64,000 nucleotides of DNA from Microvirga brassicacearum (GCF_008757455.1 NZ_VCMV01000006.1:124001-188000); one strand, 5' to 3'. Numbered from the stretch's first letter, positions 35,316 through 43,611 are shown. The notes: generated by a model from the letters alone, not told the origin. Made by a program: numbers and translations.

Positions 35316-36947
35316 TCAGAGCACCGCGAGGCGCGGGTTCCAGTGGAGACCCGGGATCGCGGCGATCAGGCGTTGCGTATAGGCGTGCTGCGGCGCGTCG
35401 AAAACTTGTTCGGGCGGCCCGGATTCCACGATCTCGCCGCGATACATGACGGCGATCCGATCGCAGATCTGCGCCGCGATCCTGAGGTCGTGCGTGATGA
35501 AGATGATGGCGATGTTCAGCTTGCGCTGCAGGTCCTGCAGCAATTCCAGCACCTGCGCCTGAACCGACACGTCGAGCGCCGATACGCTTTCGTCCGCAAC
35601 AAGCAATTCAGGATCAAGCGCGAGAGCACGTGCGATGCCGACCCGTTGTCGCTGGCCGCCCGAGAATTCCTGCGGGTAGCGATCGAAGGCGGATGTTTCC
35701 AATCCGACGAGGGCCAGCAACTCGCGCGCCTTGATCTCCGCATCCGCGTAGGAAACGCCGTTTGCAACCGGGCCGTCGGTCAGGATGCGGCCGACCGTCT
35801 GGCGTGGATTGAGGGACGCAAAAGGATCCTGGAAGACCATCTGCATGTGCCGACGCAAGGGACGAAAGGCACCGGCCGAAAGCGGCACCACGTCGCTTCC
35901 GCGAAACAGGACCTGTCCGCCGTCGACCTCGGTGAGTTTCAACAAACAGCGCCCGAGAGTCGACTTGCCCGAGCCCGATTCACCCACCACGCCGAGCGTC
36001 TCGCCGCGCCGCAACGTGAAGCTGATGTCATTGACCGCGTTGACCACGCGCGGCCTGGAGAAGAAGCCGCCCCCGCTGCGGTAAGTCTTGCGGAGATTGC
36101 GCACATCAAGAATCAGATCGCCCTCTGCTGCGGCTTTCGCATCATGGGCCTCGCGATGCGGGACAGCGGCGATCAGGCGCCGGGTGTAGGGATGTTTGGG
36201 ACGGTTCAGCACATCCTCGGCAAGCCCCTGCTCGACGACGATGCCGCGTTCCATGACGACGACGCGATCGGCGATGTCGGCGACGACGCCGAAATCATGC
36301 GTCACGAACATCACGCCCATGCCCTTCGCCTTCTGGATGCGGCGGATCAGGTCCAGGATCTGGGCCTGCGTCGTCACATCGAGCGCGGTGGTGGGTTCGT
36401 CGGCGATGAGAAGCGCCGGTTCGAGCGCCAGCGCCATCGCGATCATGACCCTTTGCCGCTGCCCGCCGGACAGACGGAACGGATAGGCATCGCGCAAATT
36501 CGCCGGGTCCGGGAGGCCCACATATTCGAGCAGATCGAGCACACGGCGATCCCGGGTCTCGGCGTTCCGCTCCCCGTGAACTTCCATCACCTCGGCGATC
36601 TGATCGCGCACCTTCATCAGGGGGTTGAGCGCCGAAAGCGGCTCCTGGAACACCATGGCCATGGAGCGGCCGCGCTCCTGCTCAAGATCGGACTCGCGCA
36701 TGGTGAGCAGGTCCTTGCCGCGAAACAGGATCTTGCCGCCGGAGGGATTCAGGTAATCCGGCAGCAGCCCCATGATGGCATTGGCGGTCATGGATTTGCC
36801 GGATCCGGATTCACCCACGATGCACAGGATCTCACCGGCATGAAGATCGTAGGAGATATTCTCGACGGCGAATTCGCGGTCAAGGCCGGTTGGCAGGGGA
36901 ATCGACAGATTCTCGACGCGGAGAAGGGGCGTGCGTGGCGCGTTCAT
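35316..36947 (-). CDS. Dipeptide/oligopeptide-type ABC transporter ATPase, two fused nucleotide-binding domains
   Basis: 543 residues equivalent to DppD plus DppF in one chain. Domain 1 (about 5-265) has GESGSGKSMTANAIMGLL and LSGGQRQRVMIAMAL. Domain 2 (about 285-540) has GESGSGKSTLGRCLL and FSGGQRQRVGIARAL. Both have Walker B (LLIADEPTTALD, LLVADESVSALD) and the PET-family tail HPYTRRLIAAVP / HAYTQRLIAAIP. Single-chain fusions like this are common for importers of peptides, glutathione or opines. It starts 2 nt from the permease stop with AAGGG upstream. Confidence 0.94.
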   Translation of the reverse strand: MNAPRTPLLRVENLSIPLPTGLDREFAVENISYDLHAGEILCIVGESGSGKSMTANAIMGLLPDYLNPSGGKILFRGKDLLTMRESDLEQERGRSMAMVFQEPLSALNPLMKVRDQIAEVMEVHGERNAETRDRRVLDLLEYVGLPDPANLRDAYPFRLSGGQRQRVMIAMALALEPALLIADEPTTALDVTTQAQILDLIRRIQKAKGMGVMFVTHDFGVVADIADRVVVMERGIVVEQGLAEDVLNRPKHPYTRRLIAAVPHREAHDAKAAAEGDLILDVRNLRKTYRSGGGFFSRPRVVNAVNDISFTLRRGETLGVVGESGSGKSTLGRCLLKLTEVDGGQVLFRGSDVVPLSAGAFRPLRRHMQMVFQDPFASLNPRQTVGRILTDGPVANGVSYADAEIKARELLALVGLETSAFDRYPQEFSGGQRQRVGIARALALDPELLVADESVSALDVSVQAQVLELLQDLQRKLNIAIIFITHDLRIAAQICDRIAVMYRGEIVESGPPEQVFDAPQHAYTQRLIAAIPGLHWNPRLAVL

Positions 36948-36948
36948 C

Positions 36949-37785
36949 TCAGCCCTTCCGTCCGCGCAGATGCGGGTTCATCGCGTCATTGAGGCCCTCG
37001 CCGATGAGGTTGATGGCCAGCACCGTCAGCAGAATGGCGACACCCGGAAACACGCTCATCCACCACGCCTCGCGCAGCATCGTGCGCGCCGCGCCGATCA
37101 TGAAGCCCCAGCTCATCATGTTGCGGTCGCCAAGGCCGAGGAACGAGAGCGAGCTCTCCGTCAGGATGGCGGTCGCCACCATGAGCGACGCGGTCACGAT
37201 GATGGGCGAGATCGCGTTGGGAAGGATCTGGGTGAACATGATGCGCGGCCCGCTCTGGCCGATCACGACCGCGGCCTGCACGAATTCGCGCGAACGCAGG
37301 CTCAGGAACTCACCACGGACCAATCTCGCCACCGGCGGCCATGATACGACCGCGATCGCCAAGGTGATCGACACGATGGTGGGATTGAAGATCGCCACCA
37401 GAACGACCGCCATGGCAAAAGCCGGGATCGTCTGGAAGAACTCCGTGAAGCGCATCAGAAGGTCATCGACCCGGCCGCCGTAGAAGCCGGCGAGCGCGCC
37501 GATGGAGACGCCGATCACGACCGCGACGGCTGTCGAGATCACCCCGATCAGCAGCGATACCCGCGCTCCATAAGCGAGCCCCGCCGCAATATCCCGCCCA
37601 AGCATGTCGGTCCCAAAAGGAAATGCCGGGTCTTCGGATGGCGGCAGCAAGGGGTCGCCCACGCTCTGCCATGGGCTGACGGGGAAGATAAGCGGCGCGG
37701 CGAAGGCCAGCACCACCACGACAAACAGGATCGCAAGACCGATGAGGGCGCCGTAATTGCGGGCATATCGCTTGAAAAAATTCAT
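36949..37785 (-). CDS. Dipeptide-type ABC transporter permease, DppC class
   Basis: 278 residues. N-terminal TM then DppC-type motifs: FPFGTDMLGRDIAAGLAYGARVS, the inner-membrane docking loop VRGEFLSLRSREFVQAA, and ESSLSFLGLGDRNMMSWG near the C-terminus. The open frame extends upstream of 37785, but that part lies antisense-free over the DppB gene in another frame and is nonsense. The ATG at 37785 has GAGGAG overlapping the DppB stop. It forms the channel together with the DppB protein. Confidence 0.93.
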   Translation of the reverse strand: MNFFKRYARNYGALIGLAILFVVVVLAFAAPLIFPVSPWQSVGDPLLPPSEDPAFPFGTDMLGRDIAAGLAYGARVSLLIGVISTAVAVVIGVSIGALAGFYGGRVDDLLMRFTEFFQTIPAFAMAVVLVAIFNPTIVSITLAIAVVSWPPVARLVRGEFLSLRSREFVQAAVVIGQSGPRIMFTQILPNAISPIIVTASLMVATAILTESSLSFLGLGDRNMMSWGFMIGAARTMLREAWWMSVFPGVAILLTVLAINLIGEGLNDAMNPHLRGRKG

Positions 37786-37796
37786 GATGCCGCTCC

Positions 37797-38774
37797 TCAG
37801 CTTGCCGCTTCGATGCGTGGGTCGACGAACCGGTAGAGAAGATCCGTAATGAGATTGACGAGGACCACGACCGCTGCCGTCACCAGGAAGACGCCCAGCA
37901 GAACCGGATAATCGCGCTGCAGCAGGGCGTCGAACATCAGGCGGCCGATGCCCGGCCAGGCAAAGACCGTCTCGGTCAGCACCGCGCCGCCAACGAGCTG
38001 ACCCGCCTGCATGCTGGCGAAGGTGAAGACCGGCAGGATGGCGTTGCGGAGCACATGACGCCGAATGATCTGTGCCTTCGGCACGCCCTTGGCGCGGGCG
38101 GTCTTCACGAAATCGAGCGCCATCACCTCGAGCATCGAGGCGCGCGTCAGACGGGTATAGACCGCCGTGAAGAAGAGCCCGAGCGTCACCGTCGGCAGCA
38201 CGAGATGGTGCGCGATGTCCGCAACCCGCGCCCATCCGGTGTAGTTGGCGCCGATGCTCTCCATGTCGAAGGGCGGCAGCCAATCGAGATGCAGCGAGAA
38301 AACCAGGACCGACATCAGGGCGATCCAGAACAGGGGGGTGGCGTAGAACACGAGCGCGCTCGTCATCACCACGCTGTCGGCGATGCTTCCACGGCGATAG
38401 GCCGCAATGACGCCGAGCAGAATTCCGAGCACGAGCGAGAACACAAAGGCGCAGCCCGTCAGCAGAAGGGTGGCGGGCAAGCGATCGAGGATCAGGGTCA
38501 TGACCGGAACCTGATTGCGATACGAATAACCGAGGTCACCCGTGAGGACACCCTTGAGATAGGTCCAGAGCTGCCAGTAGAGCGGCTGGTCGAGGCCGAA
38601 CTGGGCGCGCAGCTGGGCGATGAACTTTGCGTCTCCCGCGCCGGCCTCACCCGCAAGGACGGAGGCCGGATCGCCGGGCGCCATATGGATCAGCACGAAG
38701 TTGAGAATCACCACCCCGAGCACGACCAGAATCGCCTTGACGAAGCGCTGAAACAGGAAATCCAGTGTTTTCAA
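37797..38774 (-). CDS. Dipeptide-type ABC transporter permease, DppB class
   Basis: 325 residues. Begins with a TM helix (LVVLGVVILNFVLIHMAPGDP), a DppB hallmark, followed by LDQPLYWQLWTYLKGVLTGD and the docking loop VMALDFVKTARAKGVPKAQI. The start is set at a TTG (38774-38772) because AGGGGA lies 7 nt upstream. A GTG at 38813 falls inside the loop of the intercistronic hairpin and has no ribosome site. Typical family length supports this choice. Confidence 0.9.
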   Translation of the reverse strand: MKTLDFLFQRFVKAILVVLGVVILNFVLIHMAPGDPASVLAGEAGAGDAKFIAQLRAQFGLDQPLYWQLWTYLKGVLTGDLGYSYRNQVPVMTLILDRLPATLLLTGCAFVFSLVLGILLGVIAAYRRGSIADSVVMTSALVFYATPLFWIALMSVLVFSLHLDWLPPFDMESIGANYTGWARVADIAHHLVLPTVTLGLFFTAVYTRLTRASMLEVMALDFVKTARAKGVPKAQIIRRHVLRNAILPVFTFASMQAGQLVGGAVLTETVFAWPGIGRLMFDALLQRDYPVLLGVFLVTAAVVVLVNLITDLLYRFVDPRIEAAS

Positions 38775-38803
38775 AATTTTCCCCTGGCGGCATAGCGTGA
38801 GAA

Positions 38804-38827
38804 GGGCCGGCACGAAAATGCCGGCCC
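38804..38827 (-). terminator. Intercistronic hairpin between the binding-protein and DppB-type genes
   Basis: A perfect 9-bp GC-rich inverted repeat (38804-38812 GGGCCGGCA with 38819-38827 TGCCGGCCC), 6-nt loop, 15 nt after the binding-protein stop on the minus strand. It is in the same relative place as the livK-livG hairpin, so it probably serves the same differential-expression purpose. Confidence 0.7.
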
Positions 38828-38842
38828 GGTCGCATGCAGCGC

Positions 38843-40420
38843 TTACTTGGAGATCCAGACCTCGTCCATGGACTCGTTGAGGCCAATGCCGGTTCTCACG
38901 AGGTTCTTCACTTTCTTGCGGTTGATCGTGACGTTCTGCATCTCATACAGCCAGCCGAGCGCCACTTCGTCGACGATGATCTTCTGCGCTTCCGTGTAGG
39001 CCTTGGCGGCGACATCCTTGCTGACCGCACCGGCGGCAAGCCCGAAGAGTTCGTCGACCTTCGGATTCACGTAGTTCTGGTTGTTGCCGTAGGGCGTGCC
39101 CTTGATGATGTTGTTGGACAGGTAGTGGCGTGCGACGCCCAGCGCCGGATCGCCATACTGATAGGTGAAGTTGAACGTCAGGTCGAAATCGAAATCGGCG
39201 AGTTTCTGCGACCAGCCGCCGGCATCGACGCCCTGGATCACGACCTTGAACCCAAGCTGCTCGATCTGCTGCTTCACGTATTCGGACATGCGGTCCCAGG
39301 CGGCGCCGTAAGGCAGCGGCATCAGGCGGATGGTGTAGTCGGCTGGCTTGATGCCGGCATCCGCCAGGATCTTCTTCGCCTTCGGCAGATCGAACGGATA
39401 GGCCGGAACGTCAGGCGTGTAGTACAAGGTGGTTGACGCGAACGGGCCGGTGGCGACCTTGCCGAGACCGAAGAACACGTTCTTGACGATGAATTCGCGG
39501 TCGATCGCATGCATGATCGCTTGCCGCACGCGCTTGTCCGAGAACGGCATGCTGCGCTGGTTCATCTGCATGAAGACGAGCGGCGCGTAGTTTTCCCAGC
39601 CGCTGGTGGTGTTTTCCACCTCTGGCAGCTTGATCAGCCGGCGAACCTCGAACCCTTCGACGTCACCGCCGCGCAGCACGTCGACGGTGCCCTTCTCGAA
39701 GGCGACCGCACGCGAGGCGGAATCGGGGATGATGCGGAAATAGAGTTCGTCGAGATAAGGCTTGCCGGGCTTCCAGTAATCTTCGTTGCGGACGAGATGG
39801 ATGTAGGAGCCGCGTTTCCATTCCTTCAGCTTGAACGGCCCGGTGCCGATCGGCGTCTGGTTGGCCGGATTGGTGCGATAATCCGTGCCGTCGTAGAGAT
39901 GCTTCGGAATGATCGGGAACGAGCTCAGCTCGAAGGCATGCAGGAAGGCCGAGAAAGGCTTCTTAAGCTTGAACACGACCTGATTGGGTGCGGGCGACGT
40001 GATGCTGTCCACGTAGGTGGTGGCGATCAGGCGCCAGCGCGGATGCGCCTCGCGCAGGAACTTGTCGGCTGTAAACACCACATCGTCGGCGCTGAACGGC
40101 TTGCCGTCATGCCATTTGACGTTGTCCTGCAGCGTGAACGTGTAGGTCAGCCCATCGTCGGACACGACCCAGGACTTGGCGAGCGACGGAAGCGGCTTCA
40201 GGTCGGTGCCGTAGGTCAGAAGGCTCTGATAGATCTGGCCGCCCACATAGAGCGTCGGACCTTGCGTGTTGAGCCCGACCATGAGCATCGGCGGCTCGGG
40301 CTGGGCGATCATGTTGAGCGCGCCGCCTTTGACGGGCGGCGCCTCCTGCGCGATCGCTCCTACCGCGCCGGCGCAAAACAATCCCGCTGCGGCGGCCAAC
40401 AAGCTAAGCCTCGTTTTCAT
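38843..40420 (-). CDS. Family 5 extracellular solute-binding protein (peptide/opine type)
   Basis: 525 residues. Signal peptide MKTRLSLLAAAAGLFCAGAVG with cleavage after AIAQ, then the SBP_bac_5 body: KPLPSLAKSWVVSDDGLTYT, LQDNVKWHDGKPFSADDVVF and IGTGPFKLKEWKRGSYIHL. Three ATGs in a row (40426, 40423, 40420) follow AGAGGGA. The last gives the best spacing. It is the first gene of the long minus-strand unit, so the unit's promoter lies in the 537-nt region upstream. The family imports peptides, opines and other compounds. The ligand is not predictable. Confidence 0.93.
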   Translation of the reverse strand: MKTRLSLLAAAAGLFCAGAVGAIAQEAPPVKGGALNMIAQPEPPMLMVGLNTQGPTLYVGGQIYQSLLTYGTDLKPLPSLAKSWVVSDDGLTYTFTLQDNVKWHDGKPFSADDVVFTADKFLREAHPRWRLIATTYVDSITSPAPNQVVFKLKKPFSAFLHAFELSSFPIIPKHLYDGTDYRTNPANQTPIGTGPFKLKEWKRGSYIHLVRNEDYWKPGKPYLDELYFRIIPDSASRAVAFEKGTVDVLRGGDVEGFEVRRLIKLPEVENTTSGWENYAPLVFMQMNQRSMPFSDKRVRQAIMHAIDREFIVKNVFFGLGKVATGPFASTTLYYTPDVPAYPFDLPKAKKILADAGIKPADYTIRLMPLPYGAAWDRMSEYVKQQIEQLGFKVVIQGVDAGGWSQKLADFDFDLTFNFTYQYGDPALGVARHYLSNNIIKGTPYGNNQNYVNPKVDELFGLAAGAVSKDVAAKAYTEAQKIIVDEVALGWLYEMQNVTINRKKVKNLVRTGIGLNESMDEVWISK

Positions 40421-40604
40421 CATCATTTCCCTCTGTAGCCTCTGGTTGCTGCTGTTCTTGATTTCAAACGTCGTGTCACAGACAAGAGTCCGCCCCTGGA
40501 GAGCGGGCATTCATGGCGTAAAAATTCACCGCAACCCCAGGCTCGTGCTTATCGGACAGCGGGGACTGGCAGTAAAAATGCGTGAAGCCAAATAATCCTA
40601 GAAT

Positions 40605-40614
40605 GTTAGCTAAC
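40605..40614. promoter_or_regulatory. Palindrome GTTAGCTAAC in an AT-rich promoter region
   Basis: A perfect 10-bp palindrome, partly repeated in inverted form downstream (GCTAA...TTAGC across CTATATAAC), about 190 nt before the binding-protein start. In such a GC-rich genome this AT-rich dyad stands out and may be a regulator or promoter element. No family assignment. Confidence 0.35.
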
Positions 40615-40752
40615 TATATAACTTAGCAAAACTCGGGATTGTTCAGGATATTCAATGAGCGTCTTGCTCATGACGACGTTCCTCTCAAGCCGATGGTTCG
40701 GGTTTGCGCCTCAATATTATTAGGGCGCCCAATTTCCCTTTGGAAAGGATTA

Positions 40753-40762
40753 TGATGCATCA
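40753..40762. promoter_or_regulatory. Perfect palindrome TGATGCATCA, candidate GntR operator
   Basis: A perfect 10-bp dyad about 330 nt upstream of the binding-protein gene that opens the catabolic unit containing the GntR/FCD regulator. The 9-mer TGATGCATC recurs upstream of the kinase-phospholyase unit (28807-28815). Size and symmetry are in the range of FadR-type operators. The pairing of regulator and site is inference. Confidence 0.45.
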
Positions 40763-40914
40763 AATTTGCGAGTCAAGCGGGCATCGATCCGCGCCCCCGA
40801 AAGCAGACAGATCTTTCCGAGCTGACAGTCACGCCGCTCGCGGGCCTCAGCTCTGGGATATCTGGTCCGCCCTCGTAGGCGACGCCGGGGTGGATGCACC
40901 CGATGGCCGTCGGC

Positions 40915-40944
40915 CACTGACGGAGGATCAACCCTCCGCCAGTG
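40915..40944 (-). terminator. Hairpin downstream of the ketoglutarate-semialdehyde-type dehydrogenase gene
   Basis: A 12-bp stem with one mismatch (40915-40926 CACTGACGGAGG with 40933-40944 CCTCCGCCAGTG), 6-nt loop, 13 nt beyond the stop codon on the minus strand. No T-tract follows, so termination would be weak or Rho-assisted. It separates the two-gene unit above from the importer promoter region. Confidence 0.55.
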
Positions 40945-40957
40945 ATCGCGGCAGCGA

Positions 40958-42415
40958 CTAGTTGCCGTCGGCCAGATAGGCCGTCTTGACGGTGGTGTAG
41001 AATTCCTGCGCGTAACGGCCCTGTTCGCGCGGTCCGTAGGATGATCCTTTGCGCCCGCCGAACGGCACATGATAATCGACCCCCGCGGTCGGCAGGTTCA
41101 CCATCACCATCCCGGCCTCGCTATTGCGCTTGAAATGGCCCGCATATTTCAGGCTGGTCGTGCAGATGCCGGAGGACAATCCGAATGGCGTGTCGTTGGC
41201 GATCTCCAGCGCCTCTTCGTAGTTGCGCACGCGCGTGACGGTCGCCACGGGTCCGAAAATCTCCTCGCGCGCAATCTGCATCCGGTTGTCCACATCCACG
41301 AACAACGCGGGAGCGAGATAGAAACCCGGCGTCTCCCGATTGAGGAGTTCGCCACCGTGGGCCAGTTTCGCGCCTTCATCCTGACCCACGCGGATATAGC
41401 GCAGATCCTGCTCGAGCTGGTTCTGATCGACGACCGGCCCGATCTGCGTGCCCGCTTTCAACGCGTCGTCCACAACCAGTCCCTTCATGCGTTCCGTCAC
41501 CGCATCGACGAAGCGATCGTGGACGCCCTCCGTCACGATGAACCGCGACGAGGCCGTGCAGCGCTGGCCGGTGGAGAAGAACGCGCCATTGACGGCGCAT
41601 TCCACCGCGACCTTGAGATCCGTATCGTCAAGCACGACGAGCGGGTTCTTGCCGCCCATCTCGAGCTGCATCTTCTTCATCGGATCGGACGCGATGCAGG
41701 CCTGCGCCACCTTGCGTCCGGTCGAGACCGAGCCGGTGAATGAGATGGCGGCGATGCGCGGGCTGTTGAGCATCACCTCGCCGACGACGGACCCACGTCC
41801 CATGACGAGGTTGAACACGCCCGCCGGCACGCCGGCGCGGGCGATGATGTCGGAGAGCGCATGCGCCGATCCCGGCACGAGCTCGGCCGGCTTGAACACC
41901 ACGCAATTGCCGTAGGCCAAGGCCGGGGCGATCTTCCAGGCCGGAATGGCGATCGGGAAATTCCACGGCGTGATCAGACCGACGACACCGATGGGCTCGC
42001 GCGTGATCTCGATATCGACGCCGGGTCGGACGGATGCGAGCTTGTCGCCGGCGAGCCTGAGACATTCGCCGGCGAAGAACTGGAAGATCTGTCCCGCGCG
42101 CATCACTTCGCCGATGCCCTCGGGCAGGGTTTTGCCCTCTTCACGCGACAGCAGGCGGCCGAGTTCGTCCTTGCGCGCGACGATCTCGTCGCCGACCTTT
42201 TTCAGGATGTCGTGCCGCAGCTGGATCGAGGAGCGTGCCCAGGCGGGAAAGGCCGCATGCGCGGCCTCGATAGCGCGCTCCGCATCGGCGGCATCCGCGC
42301 GGGCAAACTCGCCCACCACGTCGTTGGTGTTCGAAGGATTGACGTCGGGTGCAGCGTTGGCCGCCGCGATCCATTCGCCGGCGATGAAGTTTTTTTCCTG
42401 AAGAGTCATGATCAT
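40958..42415 (-). CDS. Aldehyde dehydrogenase, 2-oxoglutarate semialdehyde dehydrogenase-like
   Basis: 485 residues. ALDH with catalytic Cys in STGQRCTASSR and Glu in MQLEMGGKNPL. The stretches RHDILKKVGDEI, LLSREEGKTLPEGIGE, AGQIFQFFAGE and NFPIAIPAWKIAPALAYGN are those of 2-oxoglutarate semialdehyde dehydrogenases of pentose, hexarate and hydroxyproline pathways. The start overlaps the stop of the FAH-family gene as ATGA (42412-42415). The two-enzyme pair fits dehydration of a 2-keto-3-deoxy acid followed by semialdehyde oxidation to 2-oxoglutarate. Confidence 0.88.
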   Translation of the reverse strand: MIMTLQEKNFIAGEWIAAANAAPDVNPSNTNDVVGEFARADAADAERAIEAAHAAFPAWARSSIQLRHDILKKVGDEIVARKDELGRLLSREEGKTLPEGIGEVMRAGQIFQFFAGECLRLAGDKLASVRPGVDIEITREPIGVVGLITPWNFPIAIPAWKIAPALAYGNCVVFKPAELVPGSAHALSDIIARAGVPAGVFNLVMGRGSVVGEVMLNSPRIAAISFTGSVSTGRKVAQACIASDPMKKMQLEMGGKNPLVVLDDTDLKVAVECAVNGAFFSTGQRCTASSRFIVTEGVHDRFVDAVTERMKGLVVDDALKAGTQIGPVVDQNQLEQDLRYIRVGQDEGAKLAHGGELLNRETPGFYLAPALFVDVDNRMQIAREEIFGPVATVTRVRNYEEALEIANDTPFGLSSGICTTSLKYAGHFKRNSEAGMVMVNLPTAGVDYHVPFGGRKGSSYGPREQGRYAQEFYTTVKTAYLADGN

Positions 42416-43611
42416 TGTTCCGAGTTGACTTTGATGAGACCGCGTTGCGCCAGATTGGTCATGAACGCGACAAGACCGAACGTCCAGGGCTCGCAGTCTG
42501 AACTTTGTTTCATGCGATTCACCAGCGCGCCGAGCTTGGGCGCCGCGATGGTGACGATATCGCCCGGTTTATGCGTAAATCCCAGGCCAGGTTCATCCCG
42601 ATCCTGCGTCGGCGCAAACATCGTGCCAAGGAAAAGCACGAACCCATCGGGATATTGATGGTTCGGGCCGATGGTCTGCGCGACGAGATCCTCGGGGTCG
42701 CGACTGATCTTTGCAATGGACGAGGACCCTTCAAGCCGGAAGCCATCCTCGCCTTCCACCGTCAGCGTCACGTGAGTCTGTCGCACATCGTCGAGGGAGA
42801 AACTGTCATCGAAGAACCGGATGAAGGGTCCGATGGCGCAGGACGCATTGTTGTCCTTGGCCTTGGAGAGAAGCAATGCGGACCGGCCCTCGAAGTCGCG
42901 CAGGTTGACGTCATTGCCAAGCGTCGCGCCCACGATCTTTCCCTCCGGCGACACCACGATGACGACCTCGGGCTCCGGATTGTTCCATGTGGATTTGGGA
43001 TGGTAGCCGGCCTCCATGCAGGGGCCGATCGCCGACAGGGTCGGAGCCTTGGTAAAGACCTCCGCGTCCGGACCGATGCCGACCTCAAGATATTGGCTCC
43101 AGGCCCCTTGCGCGACCAGCACAGCCTTCAGATCCATGGCCTCGCGCGAACCTGGCTTGAGCCGACTGAGATCATCGCCGACGAGACGGTTGACCTCGGC
43201 GCGGATTGCCGCCGCCGCGCCCGCATCGCCCCGCGCCCGCTCCTCGATGACACGCTCCAGCATCGAGACCGCGAAGGTGACGCCCGCCGCCTTGATGACC
43301 TGAAGGTCGACCGGCGCGAGGAACCAGGGCTTCGCGGTGTCTCGTCGGTCCGGCACCGTATTCGCCAGAATCGCCTCGACCGTTCCGATCTTGTCGCCGG
43401 GCGCGGTCTTCAACCTGCGCGCTGGGTCGTCGAGCGCGGCCAGCGCACTCATGGTCGAATACGACGCCGATATGTCCATGACACCCTCGTCCCGGATCGA
43501 CACCACGGAGGGCCCGATGCCGGGCCGCCACACTCGCCCGGCAAGCGCTCCTCGAACGCCATCCTCCGGGAGAATCGTCGACAGCCTCTCGTTTGCAAAA
43601 AGTGCTTCCAT
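42412..43611 (-). CDS. Fumarylacetoacetate-hydrolase-family protein, possible 2-keto-3-deoxy acid dehydratase
   Basis: 399 residues. N-terminal ~110 residues, then an FAH-type catalytic domain with metal-site pattern PEVVIVVSPEGKIVGATLGND and the DFEGRSALLLSKAKDNNASC block. Some FAH-family proteins dehydrate 2-keto-3-deoxypentonates to 2-oxoglutarate semialdehyde, which is exactly the substrate type of the coupled dehydrogenase. The ATG at 43611 (MEALFANER) is used because earlier in-frame codons run into the divergent promoter region. The ribosome site is weak (CAGG). FAH hydrolase or isomerase activity remains possible. Confidence 0.82.
   Translation of the reverse strand: MEALFANERLSTILPEDGVRGALAGRVWRPGIGPSVVSIRDEGVMDISASYSTMSALAALDDPARRLKTAPGDKIGTVEAILANTVPDRRDTAKPWFLAPVDLQVIKAAGVTFAVSMLERVIEERARGDAGAAAAIRAEVNRLVGDDLSRLKPGSREAMDLKAVLVAQGAWSQYLEVGIGPDAEVFTKAPTLSAIGPCMEAGYHPKSTWNNPEPEVVIVVSPEGKIVGATLGNDVNLRDFEGRSALLLSKAKDNNASCAIGPFIRFFDDSFSLDDVRQTHVTLTVEGEDGFRLEGSSSIAKISRDPEDLVAQTIGPNHQYPDGFVLFLGTMFAPTQDRDEPGLGFTHKPGDIVTIAAPKLGALVNRMKQSSDCEPWTFGLVAFMTNLAQRGLIKVNSEQ

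Larger units (their letters stand above)
40421..40957. other. Promoter region of the large catabolic unit
   Basis: 537 bases with no credible gene. A short plus-strand frame at 40704-40961 is low-complexity and unlikely to be translated. The region has an AT-rich island (about 40590-40660) with a perfect 10-bp palindrome GTTAGCTAAC (40605-40614) followed by TATATAACTTAGC, then the palindrome TGATGCATCA at 40753-40762 and a hairpin at 40915-40944. Overall it looks like a complex regulated promoter for the binding-protein gene, in contrast to the very short gaps elsewhere. Confidence 0.6.

Noticed and set aside
35184-36992. Plus-strand open frame of 602 codons
   Set aside because: Exactly opposite the fused ABC ATPase. 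Composition is a shadow of its codons.
37786-38283. N-terminal extension of the DppC-type frame
   Set aside because: It lies in the DppB gene in another frame and carries no transporter motif.
40704-40961. 85-codon plus-strand frame in the promoter region
   Set aside because: Low-complexity, no ribosome site, and it overlaps the hairpin and palindrome that look regulatory.
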